Origin: SZUA-521 sp041738285
Lineage (GTDB): Bacteria; Pseudomonadota; Gammaproteobacteria; Pseudomonadales; Azotimanducaceae
Direction of reading: 5' to 3'
Assembly (NCBI GenBank): GCA_041738285.1
Contig: JBGSQB010000145.1
Location: 1-6,290, forward strand
DNA length: 6,290 nucleotides
Shown here: piece after piece, positions 1 through 6,280 of the stretch
Numbering within the stretch: position 1 is the stretch's first letter
How the letters are laid out: every line of letters begins with the position of its first letter
Program-made: the position numbers and the translations under genes
Notes under the pieces: model-generated
Databases searched by the model: none
The model's input: only the letters and a program-made list of their open reading frames with translations
What the model was told of the DNA's origin: nothing

Positions 1-389
1 AGCGGATGTCGAACCGCCCAGCGGCCGTGATCGAGCCACGCGCGCCCATCGGGCGCGTGCTCGGGTTCGATCCCATGAAGATCGCGAATGGTCCGCTCGA
101 GTCGAATGGCTGGCGGGTGGTGCCGACCGATCGAAGGGAAACGTCTCGTTGGACACGGCAGCGTGACAACAGCGGTCGCACTATCGCTCGAGTCGAGCAC
201 ACTGAAGTGAACTGCGTCGGGCTCTGCCCAATGGGCCAGTAGCGACCAGCTTTCGTTGTGCGCAAGCTCAATAGCCAGCATCTCCCAAGTCGGTGCATCG
301 ACAATCGCACGTCGCAACGGGGCCGTTCCAACGGAAGGATCGGTATGCTCGACTGTATCGATCAAGCGCCGCAGGTCAGGCATTCGCAT
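1..389 (-). CDS. hyfG: HyfG-like large subunit, N-terminal part (NuoC/30-kDa domain), cut by window edge
   Basis: This is an open frame from ATG at 389 that runs off base 1 after 129 codons without a stop. Residues 1-80 are variable. From about residue 84 comes the stretch FPSIGRHHPPAIRLERTIRD and then LHGIEPEHAPDG, which matches the conserved end of the complex-I 30-kDa domain as found in HycE/HyfG (compare 'EREVRDMYGLIPVGLPDERR' in E. coli HycE). A tail at 117-129 (AWLDHGRWAVRHP) resembles the 'YPLR' linker before the NuoD/NiFe-like half. In this family the protein is usually about 500-570 residues and carries the catalytic or quinone-facing large subunit at the cytoplasmic face. The four CxxC cysteines that would bind NiFe are outside the window, so hydrogenase activity cannot be judged. 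The ATG at 389 directly follows the hyfF stop (392-390). A second in-frame ATG at 383 lies at a better distance from the GGGA upstream and may be the true start. It is the fifth structural gene of the operon. Confidence 0.88.
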   Translation of the reverse strand, partial: MRMPDLRRLIDTVEHTDPSVGTAPLRRAIVDAPTWEMLAIELAHNESWSLLAHWAEPDAVHFSVLDSSDSATAVVTLPCPTRRFPSIGRHHPPAIRLERTIRDLHGIEPEHAPDGRAWLDHGRWAVRHP

Positions 390-1835
390 TCATCCCAGCA
401 ATACCGCGATGGCTTGGAACCATTGCACCAGCGAGGCGGGCAGAAATATGCCCCCAATGAGCACCAGCGCCAGGTGCCCATACATCGGCAGGTAGGATGA
501 GACGCCCGGTGCATCGCTTCCCAACGGTTCGCCGAAGGCGATCGAGTTGACGTGACGCAGCAACGCACCGAAACCGACCAGCAGGCCGATCACCAGCGGA
601 ATTGCCAGCCAGGGGTTGCGCGCCATCGTGGATGTGACGATCAGGAACTCACTCATGAAGATGCCCATCGGAGGCAACCCGGCAATCGCGAGCACACCAA
701 GCACCAGACCCCATCCAAGCAATGGGTGCGAGTGCGTCAGTCCCCGGATCTCCGCGAGCTTCTGACTGCCTTTGATCTGCGCGACATGGCCAACGCCATA
801 GAAAATCGCGGACTTCGTCAGGCTGTGCATCGTCATGTGCAACAGCCCCGCGAAATTCGCAAGCGGCCCTCCGACACCAAACGCAAACGTGATGACGCCC
901 ATGTGCTCGATCGACGAATACGCGAACAGTCTCTTGATGTCACGGCGTCGATACAACATGAACGCACCGAACATCAGCGACGCGAGCCCCATGCCGATCA
1001 TCAACGGACCCGGCGCCACCGCGCCCACGTTGCCCGCCATGAGCATTTTGAAGCGCAGCACCGCGTACAGCGCGACATTCAGCAGCAGACCGGACAATAC
1101 CGCCGAGATCGGCGTCGGGCCTTCGGCGTGGGCATCGGGCAACCACCCATGCACCGGAACGAGACCGACTTTTGTACCGTAGCCGAGAAGCAGGAATACA
1201 AAGGCGAGATTCAGAATCCCAGGCTCGAAGCCGGCAACGTGCAGGATCAGGTTGGTCCACGCCATCGTTGGCAGACCTTCTCCGAGTATCGGGAGTGCGG
1301 CCACATAGACGAGCGTCGTGCCAAACAACGCGAGCGCAATACCCAGGCTGCCAAGAATGAAGTACTTCCACGCGGCTTCGAGCGCCTCATGTGTGCGGTA
1401 TAGACCGACCATCACAACCGTCGTCAACGTAGCGAGTTCCACCGCAACCCACATCAAACCGATGTTGTTGGCGACAAGCGCGAGGTTCATCCCGAACATC
1501 ATCGCCTGATACATCGCATGATAGAAACGGATGTGTCGCGGCGTAAGCCGGCTGGTCTCGATCTCGTGAGCAATGTAAGTCGCACTGAACACGCTCGTCG
1601 TGAAACCGACAAATGCATTGACGACGATGAACACGATGTTCAGATCGTCGATGAACAGCAGTGTTCCCGGGTCCGGCTTGACCAAGAGAAACGACACCGC
1701 GCCGAACAGGGTCATCAGCGAGGCAATCGTGTTGATTCGCGCGGAAGCGCGGTAGCTCGAAATGCACGCGAGGAGCGCGGCCGCGACGATGGGTACGCCG
1801 AGCACGCCGAAGTAGGCTGTGGGTATCTCAATCAC
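390..1835 (-). CDS. hyfF: HyfF-like proton-translocating membrane subunit (NuoL/M/N antiporter family)
   Basis: This 481-residue, highly hydrophobic protein belongs to the Proton_antipo_M family, is predicted to lie in the inner membrane and is likely to move protons (or Na+) in the membrane arm. Visible key residues are Glu133 in AVELATLTT (the TM5 glutamate), Lys222 in GYGTKVGLVPVHGWLPDAHA (the TM7 lysine), Asp234/His236/Glu238 in the same motif, Glu310 in YSSIEHMG, His333/His337 and Lys341 in LLHMTMHSLTKSAIFYG, and Glu396 in IFMSEFL. The length is somewhat below E. coli HyfF (about 526). The WLPDAHAEGPTP signature separates it from the WLPLAHPAAPSH form of HyfB, and it has no long C-terminal extension. 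The start is GTG at 1835, sharing one base with the hyfE stop (TAGTG). A GAGGAG ribosome-binding site ten bases upstream supports this start. The stop is TGA at 392-390. NuoN/NuoM annotations are alternatives by homology, but the neighbours favour HyfF. Confidence 0.93.
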   Translation of the reverse strand: MIEIPTAYFGVLGVPIVAAALLACISSYRASARINTIASLMTLFGAVSFLLVKPDPGTLLFIDDLNIVFIVVNAFVGFTTSVFSATYIAHEIETSRLTPRHIRFYHAMYQAMMFGMNLALVANNIGLMWVAVELATLTTVVMVGLYRTHEALEAAWKYFILGSLGIALALFGTTLVYVAALPILGEGLPTMAWTNLILHVAGFEPGILNLAFVFLLLGYGTKVGLVPVHGWLPDAHAEGPTPISAVLSGLLLNVALYAVLRFKMLMAGNVGAVAPGPLMIGMGLASLMFGAFMLYRRRDIKRLFAYSSIEHMGVITFAFGVGGPLANFAGLLHMTMHSLTKSAIFYGVGHVAQIKGSQKLAEIRGLTHSHPLLGWGLVLGVLAIAGLPPMGIFMSEFLIVTSTMARNPWLAIPLVIGLLVGFGALLRHVNSIAFGEPLGSDAPGVSSYLPMYGHLALVLIGGIFLPASLVQWFQAIAVLLG

Positions 1836-2500
1836 TAGTGGCGATCTCCTCGGAACGTATGCATCGCCGTCAGATCGACACTATCGAAGCGTTCGCGAAT
1901 CCGGAACAGGAATAGGCCAATGACGAAGAACGCAACGAGTACCGAGAACGCGATGCTGATCTCGACCACCAGCGGCATGCCGCGCGCGCCGGACGCGGCG
2001 ATAATGAGTCCATTTTCGAGCGACATGAACCCAATGACCTGACTGACCGCGTTTCGGCGCGTGACCATCATCAGAAATCCCAGCAGGATCACGGCCAGAG
2101 CGAACGCGAGGTCCTGGCGCCCGAGCGGGTCGACGCCGGCCGTCACTTTCAGCATCAGGACAATCGACAGCGCCACGAGTCCCACGCCCACAAGCATCGT
2201 CATGCCGATGCCGAGCGCCGTTTCGACTTCGCGGTGGATATCGAGGCGTCGCACGATGCGACGCAGCGCCGATGGAATCAGAATCGCCTTTATGCCGAGC
2301 GCGATGAACGCAGTAACGTACAGGTGGGGTGCGTTTTGCACATACGCCTGCCATGCCACCGACATGGACAACACCGCCGCGTGCATGGCGAACACATTGA
2401 GCAGCGCAGACATGCGGTCCTGGTACAACAGCATGAAGCTGACCAGCACCATTCCGCCCGCAAGCAGGTGGGCGATGTCGTAAGAAAGCGCGTCAGTCAC
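1835..2500 (-). CDS. hyfE: HyfE-like membrane subunit (NuoK-related)
   Basis: This 221-residue integral membrane protein is close in length to E. coli HyfE (about 216). It has roughly six or seven hydrophobic segments (about 13-27, 33-52, 61-77, 97-118, 130-147, 152-170, 178-198). The C-terminal half holds RNAVSQVIGFMSLENGLIIA (149-168) with Glu162, and VVEISIAFSVLVAFFVIGLF with Glu180. These resemble the paired membrane glutamates of NuoK that form the proton path in complex I, and the domain is shared with MrpC/NuoK-like proteins. Lys71 in IALGIKAILIP is another buried charge. The role is a small linker or proton-path subunit between HyfC and the antiporter-like subunits. It starts at GTG 2500 within a GTGA overlap with the hyfC stop and shows no Shine-Dalgarno upstream, which points to translational coupling. 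It ends with TAG at 1837-1835. hyfD, which lies between hyfC and hyfE in E. coli, is missing here. Confidence 0.92.
   Translation of the reverse strand: MTDALSYDIAHLLAGGMVLVSFMLLYQDRMSALLNVFAMHAAVLSMSVAWQAYVQNAPHLYVTAFIALGIKAILIPSALRRIVRRLDIHREVETALGIGMTMLVGVGLVALSIVLMLKVTAGVDPLGRQDLAFALAVILLGFLMMVTRRNAVSQVIGFMSLENGLIIAASGARGMPLVVEISIAFSVLVAFFVIGLFLFRIRERFDSVDLTAMHTFRGDRH
1846..1851 (-). promoter_or_regulatory. Ribosome-binding site of hyfF
   Basis: GAGGAG on the minus strand lies ten bases upstream of the hyfF GTG (1835-1833), inside the last codons of hyfE (Arg-Gly-Asp). It is the clearest Shine-Dalgarno sequence in the operon and supports the GTG start, which shares a base with the hyfE stop. 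Confidence 0.7.
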
Positions 2501-3447
2501 AGGCTACGCGTCACGAACATCAGCAATGCACCAAGCAGCGCGAGCATGAGCGATATGCCCAGGAACTCCGGTACCCGGAACACGCGCATCTTGGCAGTCG
2601 CTGTCTCGAAAACGGCCAGTAGCAAGCCGGCCAGCGCGAGCTTGGCGATGTAGGTCGTGACCCCGATGCCATACTGAGCAGGCGCCGAGTCCGACGTGGC
2701 CAACCCCCACGGCATGAATACCGCCGCGATCAGCGAAACGTACAACAGCAGCTTCAGCGAACCCGCCAGTTCGATGACCGCAAGGTGCCGGGCGGAATAC
2801 TCGAGCACCATCGCTTCGTGCACCATCGTCAACTCGAGATGTGTCGCCGGGTTGTCTACCGGAACCCGCGCATTCTCCGCAATGGCCACTATGATCAACG
2901 CAACCAGAGCGAGTCCCAGGGAGACACGAAGCCCTGCGTCGCCCGAAATCATGAATGCGGCAATTACCGACAGCTGAGTCGAACCTGCGATCAGCGCAAG
3001 GGTGAACGCAACGATGATCAGCGCTGGCTCCGCAAGCGACGCAATCATGACCTCTCGACTCGAGCCGATTCCGCCGAAGCTCGTACCGATGTCGAGCCCG
3101 GCAAGGGCAAGAAAGAACCGCGCGCTTCCAAGCAGCGCAACGATCGCGATCAGATCAGCCGATACGCTCAGCGGCAGCCCCGTCGCAAAGGTTGGCACCA
3201 GTGAAGCAGCGGTCCACGTTGCAGAGAAGATCAGATACGGTGTCACTCGAAACAGCCAGGACGCGTTATCGGCAAGCACGGCTTCCTTTCTGGACAGTTT
3301 CCAGAGGTCGCGGTAAGGCTGGAATATCGACGGGCCCTGTCGCTGTTGCAGTCGGGCTTTCACCTTACGAACAAACCCCATCAGCAGCGGTGCCAACGCC
3401 AACACGATGGTCATCTGAGCAAGCTGAAGACTCAGTTCGAGGATCAC
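2497..3447 (-). CDS. hyfC: HyfC-like membrane subunit (NuoH/NADHdh family, respiratory-chain subunit 1)
   Basis: This 316-residue protein is the same size as E. coli HyfC (about 315) and belongs to the NADHdh (NuoH/subunit 1) family. In complex-I relatives it anchors the soluble catalytic arm to the membrane and forms the entry of the coupling channel. Visible family motifs are KARLQQRQGPSIFQPYRDLW (30-49, the first cytoplasmic loop), FGGIGSSREVMIASLAEPAL (124-143, with Glu132 and Glu140), and the strongly conserved AENARVPVDNPATHLELTMV (190-209) followed by HEAMVLEYS (Glu211, Glu216). About eight hydrophobic segments are seen. It starts at GTG 3447 in a GTGA overlap with the hyfB stop. No Shine-Dalgarno is visible upstream, so translation is probably coupled to hyfB. 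It ends with TGA at 2499-2497, overlapping hyfE by four bases. HycD is the closest alternative name. Confidence 0.94.
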   Translation of the reverse strand: MILELSLQLAQMTIVLALAPLLMGFVRKVKARLQQRQGPSIFQPYRDLWKLSRKEAVLADNASWLFRVTPYLIFSATWTAASLVPTFATGLPLSVSADLIAIVALLGSARFFLALAGLDIGTSFGGIGSSREVMIASLAEPALIIVAFTLALIAGSTQLSVIAAFMISGDAGLRVSLGLALVALIIVAIAENARVPVDNPATHLELTMVHEAMVLEYSARHLAVIELAGSLKLLLYVSLIAAVFMPWGLATSDSAPAQYGIGVTTYIAKLALAGLLLAVFETATAKMRVFRVPEFLGISLMLALLGALLMFVTRSL

Positions 3448-5468
3448 TGCAATAGCACCAATAGCGACAGCAGGCTGACGAGCGTCACAAATGCCAGCCC
3501 GAGATACTGTCGAATCGTCAGAAATTGTGCACGGTTCGCATGCTCGGCAACAAACGTCACGTAGCGGGCAATCGGGAGATACAGCGTGTCCCAGATCAGA
3601 TCACGAACGACCAGATGAAAATGCGCCACACCGGTATCTCCTGGCTTCGGCATGGACACCGCTTCGCGTGCCTGAAGCAGGAGCGTACCGAACACACGCC
3701 GGATCGGTTGGGCAAAGCTGCTGGCAGAGTACTGCAGCAACGGGTTCGCGTCGGGAAAGCCACAGTCCCAGGCCGCCGCACGGCGAACCTCTCTGGACGC
3801 GACCCGGTGGATCGCGTACGCAGCGAGCGACGCCGCAGACGCGGTGAATAGAAACACCAAGAGCCCGTTGTAGGAGCTGCGCGCCTGGTCGATCGGTATG
3901 ATCGTGAACCAGGACTGCGCCGCCTGCTGTGGCATGTGGCCACCGACGAGTATGTCGGTGATCGGAGATATCGCATCGATCACATACCCGGGAAGGATGC
4001 CAGCAGCGACGCACAGCGCAACCAGCAGAAGCATGGCGGCGCGTGATGCGAGGTGAGCTTCATGCGCGATCTCGGTGGCAGACGAGCGCGGCCGACCGAG
4101 AAACGTCAGGCCGAATGCCTTGACGAAACACGCGGCTGCGAGCGCGGCGGATAGCGCGAGCATCGCACCGACCGCCGGGATCAGAAACTTCAATCCCCAC
4201 GCCGACAGCTGCGGACTTACGAGAATCGCCTGGAACGTCAGCCATTCGGAGACGAAACCATTGAGTGGCGGAAGCGCCGAAATCGCCATCGATCCAACGA
4301 GAAATGCGAACGCCGTGACCGGCATCCGGTGAATGAGACCACCCAGATGATCCATGTCACGTTGGTGCGTCGCTGCGTGGACCGCGCCCGCGCCATAGAA
4401 CAGCAGGCTCTTGAACAACGAGTGGTTGAAGACGTGAAACAACGCCGCAACCAAGGCGAGCGCTGCTGCCCAGGGAATTCCGCCAGACTCGAATGCAAGC
4501 GCGAGACCGAGCCCGATGAAGACGATCCCGATGTTCTCGACGGTGCTGTACGCAAGGAGAACCTTGACGTCCTTCTGCATCATCGCCTGCAGCACGCCCA
4601 ACACTGCGGTAATGCCGCCGACCGACAGAACGACGACACTCCACCAGGTTTCCGGGGGCCCGAGCAGATCGAAGATGATTCGAATGAAGCCGTAGATCGC
4701 GACCTTGGTCATCACACCGCTCATCAGGGCTGAGACGTGGCTCGGCGCAGCCGGGTGGGCGAGTGGCAGCCACGCATGCAGCGGCACAACACCGGCTTTT
4801 GAGCCGCACCCGATCAACGTGAGACAGAAAATGACCCCTGTGAGCAGCTTGCCGTGGTCTAGCGAGCGCATGTCGACGAAGGCGTAGCCACCGGCTGGCG
4901 CGAGCAGTCCAAATGCAACCAGCAGCGCCAAGGTGCCAAAGCTCGCCATGACGAGATAGACGTATCCGGCAGTCCGGTTGCTCGCTTCCTTGTGGTGCGC
5001 CATGACAAGTGCCCATGACGATAGCGACATGAACTCCCAGCTGATGAGGTACGTGAACGCATCGCCAGCGATCACAACCAGATTCATCGCGGCTAGAAAT
5101 GCCGGAAAGAATGGCACTACGCGGCCGGGTTGCCTCTCGTGGCGCCCATATCCGAGACCGAAGAGGCTCGCCGAGGCGCCGCCAAAGTTCACTACCACCA
5201 GGAAGAGTGCCGCGAGCAAATCGAGATCGAAGTGCGCACCGATCCACGGTAACCCAATCGGTAACAGGTACGACTCAGGAATCGCTTCGGTACCGCCAAG
5301 AATGCAGTGCAGCGCGACGACGGTGAGGGTCGCGCAGACGAGCAGGCATACGCCGTAGACCAACGTGGGTCCATGGCGGCTGCGCGCAGTGAACGCACCG
5401 ACAACGCCCATCGCCAACAGAAGCGCTACGCCGCATAGCATCACGACGATTGCGGGAAATTCGCTCAT
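3444..5468 (-). CDS. hyfB: HyfB-like proton-translocating membrane subunit (hydrogenase-4 component B)
   Basis: This 674-residue antiporter-like subunit is close to E. coli HyfB (about 672). A core Proton_antipo_M domain (about residues 125-420) is followed by a long C-terminal part with further hydrophobic segments (470-500, 535-553, 655-673) and a hydrophilic loop (557-640) typical of HyfB/HycC rather than NuoM. Key residues are Glu145 in YLISWEFMSLSSWALV (TM5 glutamate), Lys224 in GCGSKAGVVPLHAWLPLAHP (TM7 lysine), His238 in WLPLAHPAAPSHVSALMSG, Lys255 in GVMTKVAIYGF, His345/His349/Lys353 in FHVFNHSLFKSLLFYGAGAV, and Glu408 in LNGFVSEWL. The role is a proton (or Na+) channel in the membrane arm, driven by redox chemistry in the soluble arm. 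The start is ATG 5468 in an ATGA overlap with the stop of the upstream regulator, with a weak GAAAGA before it. The end is TGA, overlapping hyfC by four bases. This is the first structural gene of the complex. Confidence 0.95.
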   Translation of the reverse strand: MSEFPAIVVMLCGVALLLAMGVVGAFTARSRHGPTLVYGVCLLVCATLTVVALHCILGGTEAIPESYLLPIGLPWIGAHFDLDLLAALFLVVVNFGGASASLFGLGYGRHERQPGRVVPFFPAFLAAMNLVVIAGDAFTYLISWEFMSLSSWALVMAHHKEASNRTAGYVYLVMASFGTLALLVAFGLLAPAGGYAFVDMRSLDHGKLLTGVIFCLTLIGCGSKAGVVPLHAWLPLAHPAAPSHVSALMSGVMTKVAIYGFIRIIFDLLGPPETWWSVVVLSVGGITAVLGVLQAMMQKDVKVLLAYSTVENIGIVFIGLGLALAFESGGIPWAAALALVAALFHVFNHSLFKSLLFYGAGAVHAATHQRDMDHLGGLIHRMPVTAFAFLVGSMAISALPPLNGFVSEWLTFQAILVSPQLSAWGLKFLIPAVGAMLALSAALAAACFVKAFGLTFLGRPRSSATEIAHEAHLASRAAMLLLVALCVAAGILPGYVIDAISPITDILVGGHMPQQAAQSWFTIIPIDQARSSYNGLLVFLFTASAASLAAYAIHRVASREVRRAAAWDCGFPDANPLLQYSASSFAQPIRRVFGTLLLQAREAVSMPKPGDTGVAHFHLVVRDLIWDTLYLPIARYVTFVAEHANRAQFLTIRQYLGLAFVTLVSLLSLLVLLQ

Positions 5469-5710
5469 TCTTTCAGTCGCACGCCTCGTCCGCCGCCTGC
5501 GCTGGCGACCCCAGGACTCATCAACTCGATCCCCGCCAGATCGAGCGCCGCGATCAGTTTCATGAGCGAATCTACATTACCGCGAATGAAATCTTCACTG
5601 GCCTCCATGCGCTGGATGGTCGGCACCGAGAGTCCGGCCGCCTTGGCGAGTCCGCGCTGGTCGATGCCCAACAGGGCTCTGGCAGCGCGCAGCTGGTTTG
5701 CCGTTAGCAT
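5465..5710 (-). CDS. Small XRE-family helix-turn-helix transcriptional regulator leading the hyf operon
   Basis: This 81-residue soluble protein has a lambda-repressor/Cro-type HTH at about residues 4-38: LTANQLRAARALLGIDQRGL, then AKAAGLSVPTIQRMEAS, in which SVPTIQRME is the recognition helix. Residues 43-64 (RGNVDSLMKLIAALDLAGIE) form the final helices. The tail ending GGGRGVRLKE matches the common GGxGVRLK end of short single-domain XRE proteins, so the protein is probably complete. It likely binds DNA as a dimer and regulates its own operon; the palindrome at 5730-5742 is a candidate site. Its stop overlaps the hyfB start by four bases (ATGA), so regulator and complex are made from one message. 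The ATG start at 5710 has no good Shine-Dalgarno, and the predicted leader is only about 24 bases. No ligand or metal-binding domain is visible. XRE antitoxins look similar, but no toxin gene is beside it. Confidence 0.88.
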   Translation of the reverse strand: MLTANQLRAARALLGIDQRGLAKAAGLSVPTIQRMEASEDFIRGNVDSLMKLIAALDLAGIELMSPGVASAGGGRGVRLKE

Positions 5711-5714
5711 ATGC
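5707..5714. repeat. 8-base palindrome spanning the regulator start codon
   Basis: GCATATGC is perfectly symmetrical and includes the ATG of the XRE gene. It may be chance or a weak second half of an operator region. It is short enough to occur by chance, so little weight is given. Confidence 0.2.
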
Positions 5715-5729
5715 AGGACACAATAACTG

Positions 5730-5742
5730 ATGTTTAAAACAT
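5730..5742. repeat. 13-base perfect palindrome, candidate operator
   Basis: ATGTTTAAAACAT has two six-base arms (ATGTTT and AAACAT) around a central A. It overlaps the last two bases of the predicted minus-strand -10 box and covers the predicted transcription start near 5734. A dimeric XRE repressor bound here would block the promoter. The symmetry is seen directly; that the adjacent XRE protein is the binder is inference. Confidence 0.55.
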
Positions 5743-5769
5743 TATAAAGGTTTGTTGGGAACTAGATAG
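5741..5769 (-). promoter_or_regulatory. Predicted sigma-70-type promoter of the regulator-hyf operon
   Basis: A perfect TATAAT lies on the minus strand at 5746-5741, in an AT-rich stretch that contrasts with the GC-rich genes. The predicted start near 5734 leaves a leader of about 24 bases before the regulator ATG. The -35 is poor: with a 17-base spacer it would be CTATCT (5769-5764), matching TTGACA at only two positions. This suggests a weak or activated promoter. I saw no clear -24/-12 (sigma-54) element, unlike HyfR-controlled hyf in E. coli. Confidence 0.55.
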
Positions 5770-6009
5770 TCTGATTGCATACCCATGATGTTAGCTCGCT
5801 GCTGACTCAGCTGCTCTTCTTCGAGGTCTCTTGCCCCGGGCGTGGCGCGGTGCATCGTCGTAGCCGAGGGCGAAGGGTCCGCGCCGCTTCTGCGTAAGCC
5901 TTCGCAGGACGCGCATTGATCGTTTGATGTCGGTGATTCAGGTCGCTACGGTGTTCGAACGATTTGGCAAGTGTTTCTGATCTACCCGGCAGCCGTAGCT
6001 GACCGATTT

Positions 6010-6024
6010 CCGTGTGAGACACGG
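6010..6024. repeat. Inverted repeat, 6-base stem with 3-base loop
   Basis: CCGTGT-GAG-ACACGG is a perfect hairpin. Beyond one mismatch the arms pair for three more bases (6006-6008 with 6026-6028). Neither strand has a following T-run, so it is not a classic intrinsic terminator. Function unknown; it could be a protein-binding site. Confidence 0.35.
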
Positions 6025-6263
6025 CAATGATCGTGGGACACCACTCCGTGACCTGAGCAGTGCCGATATCCGGCGCGTCTTACCGACTGCGAGAGCCGTC
6101 GACAAAGGCGAGCGAAGCACAACAAAGCGACGGGATCGATCAGAAACAATCACAACACTGCGTGATCTGGTTTTCCATTCCAGCGCTAGCGTCGCCGCGG
6201 CACGATGCCAATCTCGAAGAAGGTCGAGGATGATATCCGACGAGCCAACAACAGAAACGAGGC

Positions 6264-6280
6264 GCGATCCAAACGATCGC
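6264..6280. repeat. Inverted repeat, 6-base stem with 5-base spacer
   Basis: GCGATC-CAAAC-GATCGC is perfectly symmetrical and lies near the right edge of the window. No T-tract follows on either strand. It may be an operator-like site or chance, since GATC-containing words are frequent in this stretch. Confidence 0.25.

Noticed and set aside
41..57. Strong 7-base hairpin CGCGCCC-ATC-GGGCGCG
   Set aside because: It is explained by GC-rich codons for Ala-Pro-Asp-Gly-Arg-Ala within hyfG and has no T-tract, so it is not a terminator.
58..80. tRNA T-arm-like word (GGTTCGATCCC)
   Set aside because: It falls inside conserved HyfG codons (the GIEPEH region), and no acceptor or anticodon arms fit around it.
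6..242. Plus-strand open frame of 78 codons at the left edge
   Set aside because: It is the antisense shadow of the hyfG fragment, whose minus-strand frame has clear conserved HyfG sequence.
221..260. Possibility that HyfB's WLPLAHPAAPSH lacks a key aspartate compared with HyfF
   Set aside because: Residue positions in HyfB are given here. From memory of the family, HyfB/HycC proteins normally have this form, so it is not a defect.
552..1403. Long plus-strand open frame of 283 codons
   Set aside because: It lies fully antisense to hyfF, is rich in Arg, Gln and His with no recognisable domain, and is typical of antisense frames in GC-rich genes.
3444..5468. DAB-type inorganic-carbon pump (DabB is also NuoL-like)
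   Set aside because: A NuoH-like HyfC, NuoK-like HyfE, second antiporter-like HyfF and NuoC-like HyfG follow, and no DabA is present, so the locus is Hyf-type.
5807..6153. Overlapping minus-strand frames of 71 codons each upstream of the operon
   Set aside because: There are no family motifs and no ribosome-binding sites, they overlap each other, and their composition is Arg/Ser/Thr/His-rich and disorder-like. Considered as transposase remnants, but no DDE or HTH signature was seen.
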